Assembly (NCBI GenBank): GCA_017521465.1
Contig: JAFXCN010000018.1
Coordinates: 1 to 64,000, forward strand
Direction of reading: 5' to 3'
DNA: 64,000 bases
Source: Clostridia bacterium
GTDB lineage: Bacteria > Bacillota > Clostridia > TANB77 > UBA1234
In this document: piece after piece, positions 49,722 through 59,389 of the stretch
Layout of the letters: every line of letters starts with the position of its first letter
Position numbering within the stretch: the first letter of the stretch is position 1
Position numbers and translations under genes: made by a program
The notes under the pieces: generated by a model
What the model was told of the DNA's origin: nothing
Databases searched by the model: none
The model's input: only the letters and a program-made list of their open reading frames with translations

Positions 49722-52700
49722 TTGGGAGAAAAAAAAATAGCAAATATTTTTAAAACGTTAATAGAATATATAATAAAGGTAGCTAGATTTGTTCCAACTG
49801 TTTTTGGTCAGATATGTTGTTGGATTGTAATAATAATACTTGCAATAATTTTGCTATATATAATTATAAATGTCTTTGCAAATGGAATAGCCAATATACT
49901 GGGTATAGAAGATGCAGGCTTAAACACTACAACAGACTATGTGGTATTAGAGCAAATAGTTACTAGTGGATATGATATTGTAATGCCAGCAGATGAGTTG
50001 CAAGATTTTTATGCATATGAATATGCGGTATTAATGGATTTAGCTAGAAATATAGAAGAAGAAGGGGTATATATGCCTCGTCTTACAGATGAAAATCCAT
50101 ACGACCCAGCTTTAATAAATGATGAAGAGTGGGCGAAATTATGCGCAGATACATTTGTTCTTGATCCTCAATATTCTCAAGGTATAAAAAATAATTACAA
50201 GGCTATAAAAAATTCAGCGACAGCGCAAACGGCACTTGCTAATGGAATAAACGCTGCTAATAATGGTGGAACGTTAGGGCAAGTGACACAGACAATTGTA
50301 AATACCCTTACTTCTAGCGGTGTGCCAGGACTTAATCCTAATTATTATTCTAATTTAGCTTTAGCTCTTGCTCAACAAGCAATGGCAGAAGCAGAAGGCG
50401 CTAAACCTTCAAACGAATTTTCGAAAGAGGAACTGGTTTATAAATCAGTTACTAGTAGCCAAACAAAAGAAACTTCATTAGTTCCATATTTAATAATAAA
50501 TAGACCAGTTAAAATATATAGTTATTCGTTCGAAGATAAGAGTTTGGATATTACGAGTAAGGCTAATCGTACAATAAATTATAAATCGATATTTAGGACA
50601 ACAAAAGGTGGCGGATACACAACGCCAACTATTGCTATTCCTACAGCTCAAGGTAGCTCAACGACTACTCAAGGATATACTTGGGAATATATATATCAGT
50701 ATATCCGACCATTAGAATCTAATCGAGAATTAAATGCAAATAATGAATCATTATTTAAAAGTAATCCTCCAGGAAGTTCAACACCATTAGATTTAGATAA
50801 ACCATACAGTGAAAGTATACATTATTCGGAGAAAGATGAAGCAAGTGTTACATACGAAATACCATTAAAAGTTCTTGCAGATAGATTTATGCCTAAAGCG
50901 GTACTTTTAAGTTCATGGTATATGTTGAAACAAAATGACCCTACTGCTGAAGCAGAAGGGGAAACAAAAACAGTAGATATAATTTTAGAGCAAATAAGAG
51001 ATATTTATAGTAAAGCATGTTTAGATGGTGAAACAATGCCAACAAGTAATTGGTTACTTGTTAAAGATGTACTTACAGCAGGAAGTACTACTGCTAATAC
51101 AAATTTAAAATTAGTTTTTAATCGTAAAGATCTTTCTACAATAAATCCGATGGATGAGTATGCTTTTAATAGAATGACTGTACAAAATGGTAAGTTACAA
51201 CTAAACACTACTGGTCAGCCTAAGAGCACAAAATTGTTGTATGAAAAATATCATCCTATTGCAGATAGTAGAATTGTTACTTCACCACAAGTACAATCAC
51301 CGCAATCACCTAATACACCACCGCCAACACAGCAAACATTATTATCAGCGTACAATCAAACTTTCAATGGAACATTGCGTGAAGATATAATTGACGATTT
51401 AGAGTTAGTATTAACGCATCATAATGAAGTGGATTACGGTTTTATGAGTGAAGCGCAATATGAAAAAGCTTTACAAGATTTAGACCAAATATTAGAAAAG
51501 CAAATAGATGTAAACGATTTAAAAGATATAAAAACAGACTCAGCTAGTTTAAAAGAGTATGTAATATATAAAGTAAATGAAGAGAAAAAATACATGATAA
51601 ATTGTGAGAAGTATTTAGACGAAGAAGAACATCACAAAATGAGTCCGGGAGCTACTCACCAACAAAAATATGGTCACGAAATACATACTAAAGAATGTAT
51701 TGATTTTATAAGAGGTGAAACTGCATTTCATGATAATCCATACACATCATCTTCTGTTGGATGTTTTATGCCATATATAAAAATCATGTTTGGAAAAATG
51801 GAAACAACACCAAGAGAAAGTATTGATCCAACAACTGGTGATACGATCACTACACCTGTTTGGGTTAAGTCAACAGTAATTGTTATAATAAATAATGGAA
51901 CTGAATATGTGTACAGAGTTGATGGAAAAGAGATTGAAGATTTAGCAGGATTAACTAATACTGAATCTTTTATGACGTTTGACAGACATCTTGCAAAAAT
52001 GACAAACTACAGCGATTGGGATGAAAATAATGAAAACGTAGACGTAGAAGATAGAACATATTTTATTATAACTGATCTTTTTGAAGCTTGGCCGATGAAT
52101 GTAGATTCTTCTCCAGAGGCAACTTGGGATAATATGGGTAAACTTGAAAGATATGGATATAAAGTAATAAGAAGAATAAATGGACAATTTGATGCAGAAT
52201 ACAGAGGTGTTGAGGCGGTTAGATATATTATTGATGAATTAAATGATAGACTATCAGGACAGGTATTTCAAACTGCGTTGACGGCTGCTATGGCAAATGT
52301 ACCTAATGTACCTACATATACAGGTGGATTAGCGGTTATACGTCAAGGACCAGCTTGGGTAGAACAAACGGCAAATGGCGAATACAAAATTAAAGATGAG
52401 GCTCTAAAACCGCCGACAAATGCAGCGCCAGATGCTAATACAAATGCTAATTATGATACAGATCAAATTGGAGAGGCGACTGATGTAACTGGAACTTTTT
52501 TGAATGTAAAAGGTTTAACGCCAACTGAGATAGCAGCAATAGAAGCTAGTTATAATGATGCGATGACTAAAGCTATTAAAGCATGTATTTCTAGTTTTCT
52601 TAATACCAATGAGGTTTACTATGGCGATGCACCTGCAATTGATCAAGAACCAGCCTCATACAGTAAGGTGTCATCATCAAGAATTTTAAGTAAATTCGTT

Positions 52701-54704
52701 ACAGGAAGAGGTGGTGTTTCATTTGACGAAACTAATAAAGCAGCAATCTATCCTGTAGAGATGCGTGTTTCAACAATTGCACAAACAGTAAAGCATAGAG
52801 AAATGCCTATGTATTTACCAAGACATGCTGATACATGGTCAAGCATAAAAGATATGACAAACACTATTCATATAGTTGGAGAATTTGATCCGGAATTTAA
52901 GTCTGAAAATGGTGGATTTAGACAATTAGTTCCAAGATCTGTTGCTGGTCAAGGAGTAAAAGATATTAATGTAGAAATTAGTAGAAGATGGAGAATTAAT
53001 TTCTATGCACCATATTTTACTAAAGTAAGAGAAAATGACGTGCTTGCAATGATTGCTGAATGGGAAAAAGCTGGTGAAAAAGATCAATTCGCAGCATATA
53101 CATATATAAGAGACCTATATTCTTTGATTCAAGCTTCTAAGTCAGTTACAGATGCAACTTCTGGTTTGACATATGTAGATGAAGATTCTTATACATATAT
53201 GTACGTGCCAGATGAAATTTTGCTTTTCGACGAGAGCGTAACAGATAAAGCTTTTTGGCTTGAAAGAATCCTTGCAACGCCTGGTGCAGACTCGATAAAA
53301 AAAGAAGAAAATCTAACTATGAGAAATAGAAGAAGTGTCAAGACGTGGCAAATTGTTGATTATGAGAAATATGATGAGTGTATTATAAAAGATAATAATG
53401 GTAAGTCAACGGGAGTTGCTAATGTATATGCTTTATGGCCTCTTGGTGGATATTTAGCTAGGTCATTATATGCTTTTGAAGCAAATTCAAGTGAAAAGGC
53501 AAATCAAAAAATAGTAAGTTGGGGAGCATACGTAGGTCCTGGTGTCCATTCAGGTGTAGACTTGTATGGAAGAGGAAATGCTATGCGAATATATACAAAT
53601 GCTTTTGATTCAAATGGTAATGCTAAAATTAAAGCTAAATACGTGAGTGAAAATGAAATTATTCTTTCAGATGGTACTCATGAAATAACAATTGATGGTA
53701 CTGCTAATTCATCAGTGGAATTAGGTGAAGATCCAGATGGAACTGGAAGTGTAAATGCGGCTGATCATGAAGGAAATATTTCTGGTGACAGAAATGTAGG
53801 AGCATATATAAATACAACTGTTGAAATAAAAATTGATGGTACTATTATTAAGTTCGGGGGTAGTAGTTCTGCTGTTTATGGATATGAATTGTATCGATTA
53901 ACAAAAGCATATAAAGATGGTGAAAAAGCAGAAGCAGCAATAAAAGAAGCTTTAGAAGAGGAAATGGACAATACACCACTTGTTGCAATTGCTCCAGGTA
54001 GAGTAACTGGAGTAAAAGGCGGAGCAAGACCAGGATTTATGGTTACAATAACACATGCTGATGGCGTAACGAGTAACTATTTGCATATGAAGCGTTGGCC
54101 AGAAGTTCAAGTTGGAGAATATGTTGGCGCCGGAACTATTGTTGGATATGAAGGAACTACTGGTAATAGCGGTGGAAATCATATTCATCACGAAATACGA
54201 ACAGTAGAAGGTGGAGATAAGCCAATATATCCAATGGCTCAATTGTATCCATTCTTTACACCATTTTATAATGAAGCGGAAGTAAAAGATAAAGATGGAA
54301 ATTACAAAGTAGGAATTGAAAGTGATTATTTAGAAATTAATAGAACCATTTTCCCATATGGCCAAAAGGTTAAACAATCTGATACACCATTAAAATTTAC
54401 TGGAGCTGGGCAAGATGTTACACTAAACCAAGTTGAAGCAGATGCTTCTGGAGAAATTATAATTAAAAATTATGTTCCTACAAAAATTTTAACAACAACA
54501 GATAAACTGAAAAAAGATGACAAGGACGAATCTGCAGAATTGCTAGAAAGAATACAAAAAGAAGTGCAAGATATGCAAAATAGGAATGCAGTTCCAAGTA
54601 CTGTTATATATAACGGAGAACATGTAGTTTCATTACCACAATATTTTGATAGAGATTTTATAAGTCTAGTATTATCTAAGGGTGGACATATTTTAGTGCC
54701 ATAA
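49722..54704 (+). CDS. Giant membrane-anchored M23 (LytM) peptidase-domain protein
   Basis: 1660 residues from TTG 49722, chosen because AAGGAAGG lies 7 bp upstream; ATG 49704 has no ribosome site. Membrane segment about 27-55 (CCWIVIIILAIILLYIIINV). A very long outer region of unrecognised folds. The M23 domain closes the protein: His1276 and Asp1280 in HSGVD, then a roughly 130-residue insertion, VAIAPGRVTGV, NYLHMKRW, and His1487/His1489 in NHIHHEI. Known LytM enzymes have about 80 residues between HxxxD and HxH; here about 210. All zinc ligands are kept, so it may be active on peptidoglycan cross-bridges. Followed by an anchored protein after 27 bp, probably a partner. Confidence 0.88.
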   Translation: MGEKKIANIFKTLIEYIIKVARFVPTVFGQICCWIVIIILAIILLYIIINVFANGIANILGIEDAGLNTTTDYVVLEQIVTSGYDIVMPADELQDFYAYEYAVLMDLARNIEEEGVYMPRLTDENPYDPALINDEEWAKLCADTFVLDPQYSQGIKNNYKAIKNSATAQTALANGINAANNGGTLGQVTQTIVNTLTSSGVPGLNPNYYSNLALALAQQAMAEAEGAKPSNEFSKEELVYKSVTSSQTKETSLVPYLIINRPVKIYSYSFEDKSLDITSKANRTINYKSIFRTTKGGGYTTPTIAIPTAQGSSTTTQGYTWEYIYQYIRPLESNRELNANNESLFKSNPPGSSTPLDLDKPYSESIHYSEKDEASVTYEIPLKVLADRFMPKAVLLSSWYMLKQNDPTAEAEGETKTVDIILEQIRDIYSKACLDGETMPTSNWLLVKDVLTAGSTTANTNLKLVFNRKDLSTINPMDEYAFNRMTVQNGKLQLNTTGQPKSTKLLYEKYHPIADSRIVTSPQVQSPQSPNTPPPTQQTLLSAYNQTFNGTLREDIIDDLELVLTHHNEVDYGFMSEAQYEKALQDLDQILEKQIDVNDLKDIKTDSASLKEYVIYKVNEEKKYMINCEKYLDEEEHHKMSPGATHQQKYGHEIHTKECIDFIRGETAFHDNPYTSSSVGCFMPYIKIMFGKMETTPRESIDPTTGDTITTPVWVKSTVIVIINNGTEYVYRVDGKEIEDLAGLTNTESFMTFDRHLAKMTNYSDWDENNENVDVEDRTYFIITDLFEAWPMNVDSSPEATWDNMGKLERYGYKVIRRINGQFDAEYRGVEAVRYIIDELNDRLSGQVFQTALTAAMANVPNVPTYTGGLAVIRQGPAWVEQTANGEYKIKDEALKPPTNAAPDANTNANYDTDQIGEATDVTGTFLNVKGLTPTEIAAIEASYNDAMTKAIKACISSFLNTNEVYYGDAPAIDQEPASYSKVSSSRILSKFVTGRGGVSFDETNKAAIYPVEMRVSTIAQTVKHREMPMYLPRHADTWSSIKDMTNTIHIVGEFDPEFKSENGGFRQLVPRSVAGQGVKDINVEISRRWRINFYAPYFTKVRENDVLAMIAEWEKAGEKDQFAAYTYIRDLYSLIQASKSVTDATSGLTYVDEDSYTYMYVPDEILLFDESVTDKAFWLERILATPGADSIKKEENLTMRNRRSVKTWQIVDYEKYDECIIKDNNGKSTGVANVYALWPLGGYLARSLYAFEANSSEKANQKIVSWGAYVGPGVHSGVDLYGRGNAMRIYTNAFDSNGNAKIKAKYVSENEIILSDGTHEITIDGTANSSVELGEDPDGTGSVNAADHEGNISGDRNVGAYINTTVEIKIDGTIIKFGGSSSAVYGYELYRLTKAYKDGEKAEAAIKEALEEEMDNTPLVAIAPGRVTGVKGGARPGFMVTITHADGVTSNYLHMKRWPEVQVGEYVGAGTIVGYEGTTGNSGGNHIHHEIRTVEGGDKPIYPMAQLYPFFTPFYNEAEVKDKDGNYKVGIESDYLEINRTIFPYGQKVKQSDTPLKFTGAGQDVTLNQVEADASGEIIIKNYVPTKILTTTDKLKKDDKDESAELLERIQKEVQDMQNRNAVPSTVIYNGEHVVSLPQYFDRDFISLVLSKGGHILVP

Positions 54705-54731
54705 ATTAAAAATATTATTAAAGGAGAATTT

Positions 54732-55658
54732 ATGAAAAATAATAAAAAAACTTTTTATATAATCCTTATAATTGCAATTCTAGTTTTCATCCTTTTGTTA
54801 AGCACTATTTTGAATAAAATAGGTCAAAATAATAATGATGACGGCGGAGATAAAGTAATAGATCAAGAAATTGGTCAATTTGATGATTTGTCAAAAGAAG
54901 ATAAGGAAAAACTAGAAAAATATGATACTTATATGAGTAGTGCTTATATAGATTCTCTTGATGTTGAAAAAAGAAAATCACTTATAGATATGATTGATGA
55001 AGTAATAGAGGCTATAAATACCAAAAACTATACGCTGTTATATTCAAAATTATATGATATGTATAAAGAGTCGGAATTTTCCACGGCTGAAAAATTTGAG
55101 GAACATTTAAATGCTCTTACATATGGAGCAACAGATTATGCTTGTACATATTATAAAGGTGAATTTTATGGGTATGAATGTTTATTAACTTCACAATCAC
55201 AAGGTACAATAATAGAGTTTTTAATAGAACCAAATGATGAGTTTTCGGATTATACATTTTCGCCAAGAAAAGATATAATAGAAATTAGAAATAGACCAGT
55301 AACTTTTTATGTGAATGGAGTTAGTGGTATAATAGACTATGAATATAAATGTAAAGATACTTTGGAGTTTGTTGCAACAATAAACAATAATACAAACAAA
55401 AAGATATCTTGCTCATTTGGAGAATCAACAGCAATGAGTAATTATAGGGGAACACCAAACTACTATAAATTAATATTACCTAGTGAGAATTTAAATCTTT
55501 CAGCTGGTGAAGAGAAAAAAATTACTTTTGTGTTTGATGTAAGAGCCACAGAGACTATAAGACCATCTTATTTAAACATTTCCTGTGAAATTGATGGAAA
55601 AATAGAAACAAATAAGATATATATAGATCCGGTTGAAGATGATATTATTGGATTATAA
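54732..55658 (+). CDS. Membrane-anchored protein, paralogue of the gene at 45216
   Basis: 308 residues: membrane segment about 7-28, an acidic linker, a helical NTF2-like part (IEAINTKNYTLLYSKLYDMY near 95-115), then a beta domain with LNLSAGEEKKITFVFDV and YLNISCEIDGKIETNKIYID. Shares order and end motif with 45216. Following the giant M23 gene and ending in a strong terminator, it looks like the last gene of the pnp-to-M23 operon. AAGGAG precedes the ATG. Function unknown. Confidence 0.83.
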   Translation: MKNNKKTFYIILIIAILVFILLLSTILNKIGQNNNDDGGDKVIDQEIGQFDDLSKEDKEKLEKYDTYMSSAYIDSLDVEKRKSLIDMIDEVIEAINTKNYTLLYSKLYDMYKESEFSTAEKFEEHLNALTYGATDYACTYYKGEFYGYECLLTSQSQGTIIEFLIEPNDEFSDYTFSPRKDIIEIRNRPVTFYVNGVSGIIDYEYKCKDTLEFVATINNNTNKKISCSFGESTAMSNYRGTPNYYKLILPSENLNLSAGEEKKITFVFDVRATETIRPSYLNISCEIDGKIETNKIYIDPVEDDIIGL

Positions 55659-55661
55659 ATA

Positions 55662-55707
55662 AAAACAGCTAGAAATCTATTGGTAACAATAGATTTCTAG
55701 CTGTTTT
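55662..55707 (+). terminator. Strong terminator with 21-bp stem
   Basis: AAAACAGCTAGAAATCTATTG pairs perfectly across loop GTAA; the 3' arm ends in TTTT. Confidence 0.93.
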
Positions 55708-55785
55708 AGCGTTTGAAAATAAATCATTTTACATTTTTTTAACAAATTACTTAAAATTTGTTAATACATAGTGTATAATATATAG

Positions 55786-56131
55786 GCGAAGCGGTAAAGC
55801 TTCGAAGCTTAATAAATAATCGTAGTTTGTGAGGAATTTATTAAAATCATATTACACTGATTAAAAAGCTTGTTTAAATTCGCTGCTCTGAATTTTTATA
55901 AGTTTTTTAAAATCTGTAATAAATTTCGATAAATTCGACGATATTTTGTTTTTAGTCAAGTATAAGGAGTGGTATAACCGGATATTAGCTTCAAACAATT
56001 TATTGTAAGTTTGCAATCTATGATTAAATTATTTTTTTGATATTTCTTTGTTGAATGGGAGAAATATCAAAAAAGAGATGCTGTGGGGCAAATATCTGTT
56101 TAAGATAAATGCCCCCACAATGCATTTTTTT
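55786..56131 (+). ncRNA. Candidate long structured non-coding RNA
   Basis: The 615-bp gap 55659-56273 holds no credible gene. A TATAAT at 55774-55779 (no clear -35) precedes a string of hairpins: CGAAGC-GGTAAA-GCTTCG (about 55787), AATAAAT/ATTTATT, AATCA/TGATT, AATTC/GAATT, a 15-bp perfect stem (56033-56047 with 56060-56074), and an end hairpin TGTGGGGCA/TGCCCCCACA followed by seven T (56082-56131). That would be a transcript of about 345 nt. I do not recognise tmRNA, RNase P, SRP or 6S RNA in it. It could instead be a leader for the response regulator gene. Confidence 0.4.
56082..56131 (+). terminator. Terminator before the two-component genes
   Basis: GC-rich stem TGTGGGGCA/TGCCCCCACA (one bulged C), extended by ATGC/GCAT, followed by TTTTTTT. 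Confidence 0.8.
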
Positions 56132-56273
56132 GTACAATAGGACAGCCATGCTTTCCATTGTATAAAAAATAATTAATTTAAGCGTGAGCTTTTCTACTTT
56201 TAGTCGAAAATTCACAAGGGTCGAAAGACAAAAAATCGAAGATTTTTTGCTTTCTTGTTATAGGGGTGAAAAC

Positions 56274-56969
56274 ATGAAGAAAATTTTAGTAGTAGACGAC
56301 GATAAGAATATATGTGAATTATTGAGTTTGTATCTAAAAAATGATGGATATATGGTTGTATTTGCGCATGATGGAAGCGAAGCTGTTACAAAAGCAAAAG
56401 AAGAAAAACCAAATATAATAGTTCTTGATGTTATGATGCCCGTTATAAATGGTTGGGAAGCTTGCAAACTTATTAGACAATTTACAGATGTACCAATAAT
56501 AATGCTGACAGCCTTAGATTCTTTAGAAAATAAAGTCCAAGGGCTTAATATAGGGGCTGATGATTACATAGTGAAGCCGTTTGAGCCAGTAGAAGTTGTT
56601 GCAAGAATAAATGCACACTTAAGAAGACAAGAAAAAGATAGTGAAAAAGAAGCGGAAGAGTCTTCGGCCGAAATAGAAGTAGATAATTTAAAAGTCAATA
56701 TGGATACATATGAAGTTAGACTAAATGACGAGTTAATTACAGATTTAAAACCTAAAGAAATACAATTGTTGTATTTCTTCATGACAAACAAAAATCAGGT
56801 ATTTACAAGAGAACAATTGCTGGATAAAGTTTGGGGATATGAATATTTTGGAGGAACTAGAACAGTAGATGTTCATATAAAGAGTGTTAGAGAAAAATTA
56901 AGCAGTAGTAAAAACAAATGGGAAATAAAAACAATATGGAATGTTGGATATAAATTTGAAATAAAGTAA
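56274..56969 (+). CDS. OmpR/PhoB-family response regulator
   Basis: 231 residues from ATG 56274 (GGGGTG upstream; earlier in-frame ATG at 56184 has no site). Receiver domain 1-120: DDDK acids, phospho-acceptor Asp in IVLDVMMPVING near 53, MLTALD and IVKPFEP. Winged-helix domain about 135-231 with TREQLLDKVWGYEYFGGTRTVD. Binds DNA when phosphorylated by the kinase 16 bp downstream. Target unknown; the following envelope genes suggest a cell-wall role. Confidence 0.95.
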   Translation: MKKILVVDDDKNICELLSLYLKNDGYMVVFAHDGSEAVTKAKEEKPNIIVLDVMMPVINGWEACKLIRQFTDVPIIMLTALDSLENKVQGLNIGADDYIVKPFEPVEVVARINAHLRRQEKDSEKEAEESSAEIEVDNLKVNMDTYEVRLNDELITDLKPKEIQLLYFFMTNKNQVFTREQLLDKVWGYEYFGGTRTVDVHIKSVREKLSSSKNKWEIKTIWNVGYKFEIK

Positions 56970-56985
56970 TAGAATAGGTGAAAAA

Positions 56986-58377
56986 ATGTTTAAAAGTATA
57001 TATACAAAATTAGTTGCTACATACTTATCGTTATTCTTACTAATTATTTTAATGATTTCTGTTTTTGTTTTGAGTATTTTTTATAAAGAATTTACAAGAC
57101 AAGCAGAGCAGGATTTGATTAACGCAGGTGATAAAACAAATGTCTTAATGGAAAGATATTATAATAATGAAATATCAAAGGCAGAACTTACAGCTTGGAT
57201 AAATGCTATGAGTTATATATCAAATATTAAAATATATATACTTAATCCGGACAGTAGTATACTGCACCAAGTTGAGACTGGTGAAGAAATGTCGCTTGGT
57301 CAATATATCAAAAATGATATATCACAAATAATGAAAGGCGATTCGATAAAAAAGATGGTGCCAGTTAAACTTGAAACCGGAGATGATGTTATATATGTTG
57401 GCATGCCACTTATGTATAACGAAAAAATTAGTGGAATAATATTGCTATTTTCACCAGTTACAGAATTAAATTTAATTTTAAGAGAAGTTATATATACAAT
57501 GGTTGCAATAATTGTGATTAGTGTGCTTTTGTGTACACTTGCAATTTTGAAGATATCAATAAGAATTTCTGAACCTATTGTCAATATAAGTGAGCATGCA
57601 AGAAAGATAGGTAAAGGTGAAGAAGTTCCTGATATAGAAATAAAATCGCAAGATGAAATTGGAAAATTAGCAACTTCATTTAATGAAATGAAAAAGGAAT
57701 TGAGAGTTGCTGAGCAAATGCGACGTGAAATAGTTGCAAACGTTTCACATGAATTAAGAACTCCATTGACTTCAATAATAGGATTTATTAAAGGAATATT
57801 AGATGGAGTTATTTCAAAAGAAGATGAAAAGAAATATTTATCGATTGCATATGAAGAAGCAAATCGATTAAAAGATTTAACTAGAGACATAGTTGAAGTT
57901 GCAAAATTAGAATCTGGAAATACAAAATTGAATAAAGAGAAGTTCTGTATAAATGACTTAATTGGTGATGTTTATATTGAACTTGAAACATTGGTTAAAG
58001 AAAAAAATCTTGATTTTATTTACGATGAAAAAGATAAAAACGTTGAAATTGATGCAGATAAATCTAGAATAAAACAAGTGTTAATAAATATTATAAATAA
58101 TGCTATCAAATATACTAATGAAGGTTATATAAAAATAACATTAGAAAAAGAAAATGCGTATTCTAAAATAACCATAGAAGATACCGGTATTGGGATAAGA
58201 AAAGATAAAATAGCATATTTATTTAATAAGTTTTACACTGCAAATGAATACGGAAATGCTACTAATGGTGCAGGTCTTGGCTTGAATATAGCTAAAAATA
58301 TTATAGATATGCATAATGGAACTATAAAAGTTGAAAGCGAAGAAAACAAAGGAACAAGTGTAGTTATAAATATTTAA
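56986..58377 (+). CDS. Sensor histidine kinase
   Basis: 463 residues. Two membrane segments (about 10-32 and 165-190) enclose an outer sensor domain; HAMP about 190-240; HisKA with NVSHELRTPLTSIIGF near 253; HATPase with N box INNAIKYTNEG, G1 DTGIGI, and G2 GAGLGLNIAKNII. Pairs with the response regulator upstream. The sensor domain includes a PAS-like or Cache-like stretch; the signal is not known. AGGTG precedes ATG. Confidence 0.95.
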   Translation: MFKSIYTKLVATYLSLFLLIILMISVFVLSIFYKEFTRQAEQDLINAGDKTNVLMERYYNNEISKAELTAWINAMSYISNIKIYILNPDSSILHQVETGEEMSLGQYIKNDISQIMKGDSIKKMVPVKLETGDDVIYVGMPLMYNEKISGIILLFSPVTELNLILREVIYTMVAIIVISVLLCTLAILKISIRISEPIVNISEHARKIGKGEEVPDIEIKSQDEIGKLATSFNEMKKELRVAEQMRREIVANVSHELRTPLTSIIGFIKGILDGVISKEDEKKYLSIAYEEANRLKDLTRDIVEVAKLESGNTKLNKEKFCINDLIGDVYIELETLVKEKNLDFIYDEKDKNVEIDADKSRIKQVLINIINNAIKYTNEGYIKITLEKENAYSKITIEDTGIGIRKDKIAYLFNKFYTANEYGNATNGAGLGLNIAKNIIDMHNGTIKVESEENKGTSVVINI

Positions 58378-58394
58378 AAGAAAGGAGTGCGAAC

Positions 58395-58868
58395 ATGAAT
58401 AAAACATTTCAAACAGTTACATCAATATTAATAATAATTTTATTGTTTTTGTTAGTTTGGATTTTTGTATCTTATTATACAGAGCCATCGTCTACCAATA
58501 TAATAGAACCAGTGATAAATGATAATAATAATGTTCAACCTCCAATTGATAAAGAGAATCTAGATATTAATAAACAGGATGACAAGTTGAGTAGTGACGA
58601 TCAACCCCAACAAGATGACAACCCGGATGTTAATGTTGAAATTGATACTCCGATTACTACGGTAGTAGACAAGATAGAAGAAAGTATCAATAAAGAAGGA
58701 AGCAGTGTAATTATTTCTTCGGATACTAATACATCTAATGCTGAAAAACAGCAAGTACTTACAGAACTTGACGAAGCATTAAGCGAATTACTTGTTGTAG
58801 TAGATAGTGTTACAATTGTTGATGAGACTCGACTTGGTATAGATGAGGAAGTTGAGGTGCAAGAATGA
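58395..58868 (+). CDS. Membrane-anchored acidic protein
   Basis: 157 residues: membrane segment about 9-29, then a low-complexity linker rich in Asn, Asp, Gln and Pro (NNNVQPPIDKENLDINK), and an acidic helical end (QQVLTELDEALSELLVVVDS). AAAGGAG precedes the ATG. It follows the kinase gene by 17 bp and overlaps the next gene by four bases (ATGA), so it is part of the two-component operon. No family recognised. Confidence 0.8.
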   Translation: MNKTFQTVTSILIIILLFLLVWIFVSYYTEPSSTNIIEPVINDNNNVQPPIDKENLDINKQDDKLSSDDQPQQDDNPDVNVEIDTPITTVVDKIEESINKEGSSVIISSDTNTSNAEKQQVLTELDEALSELLVVVDSVTIVDETRLGIDEEVEVQE

Positions 58869-59374
58869 TTAAAAAAGTAATTGCAATTTGTACCTTCTTA
58901 ATAATTTTTATGGCAATGAGTGTAACATATGCTACAGAAACAACTAATACAGGAGATACTCACATACCATCTATGACGGTTGATCAGTTATTAATAATGA
59001 TGCAATCAAAACAGGCAAAAGTTGATATAATAAAAAAGAATAATATAGAAATTAAAAATTTAAAAGCAGAATTAAAAGAAAAAATTGTTGAAGCAGCTGA
59101 AAAAATAAATTCTTTGAAAATCGATGTGTCTCAAGAAAAAGTTGAGATAACAGATGAGGTTTTAAATGAATTAAAAGAGTTATTACAATTCTTGCAAGAT
59201 TCTAAAACAACACTGGAAAATGATGTAGAAAAAATTTCAAATGAGATAGAATCAATATTAGATTTAATTTCAACTAAAGGAATGCAATTAGAACAGTATG
59301 ATAAATTAATTGAGAAACAAAATGAAGTTATAGTAAAGATGAAAGAAATAATGGATACAGTAAATAAGATATAA
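58865..59374 (+). CDS. Secreted coiled-coil protein
   Basis: 169 residues: signal peptide about 1-23 (MSVTYA), then almost continuous charged helix with heptads (IKNLKAELKEKIVEAAEKI, LKELLQFLQDSKTTLENDV). Predicted coiled coil, extracellular. Start overlaps the stop of the preceding gene, so they are likely made together and may interact. ftsY follows after 15 bp. Function unknown. Confidence 0.8.
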   Translation: MIKKVIAICTFLIIFMAMSVTYATETTNTGDTHIPSMTVDQLLIMMQSKQAKVDIIKKNNIEIKNLKAELKEKIVEAAEKINSLKIDVSQEKVEITDEVLNELKELLQFLQDSKTTLENDVEKISNEIESILDLISTKGMQLEQYDKLIEKQNEVIVKMKEIMDTVNKI

Positions 59375-59389
59375 GGGAGCAAGTAAAGA

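Noticed and set aside
55786-56131. tmRNA, RNase P RNA, SRP RNA or 6S RNA
   Set aside because: None of the expected landmarks (tRNA-like ends, GAGGAAAGTCC, SRP Alu or tetraloop motifs, single long bulged hairpin) is visible.
56024-56215. 63-codon minus-strand frame in the non-coding region
   Set aside because: It is formed by hairpin arms and an A/T-rich stretch, has no ribosome site and overlaps a terminator.
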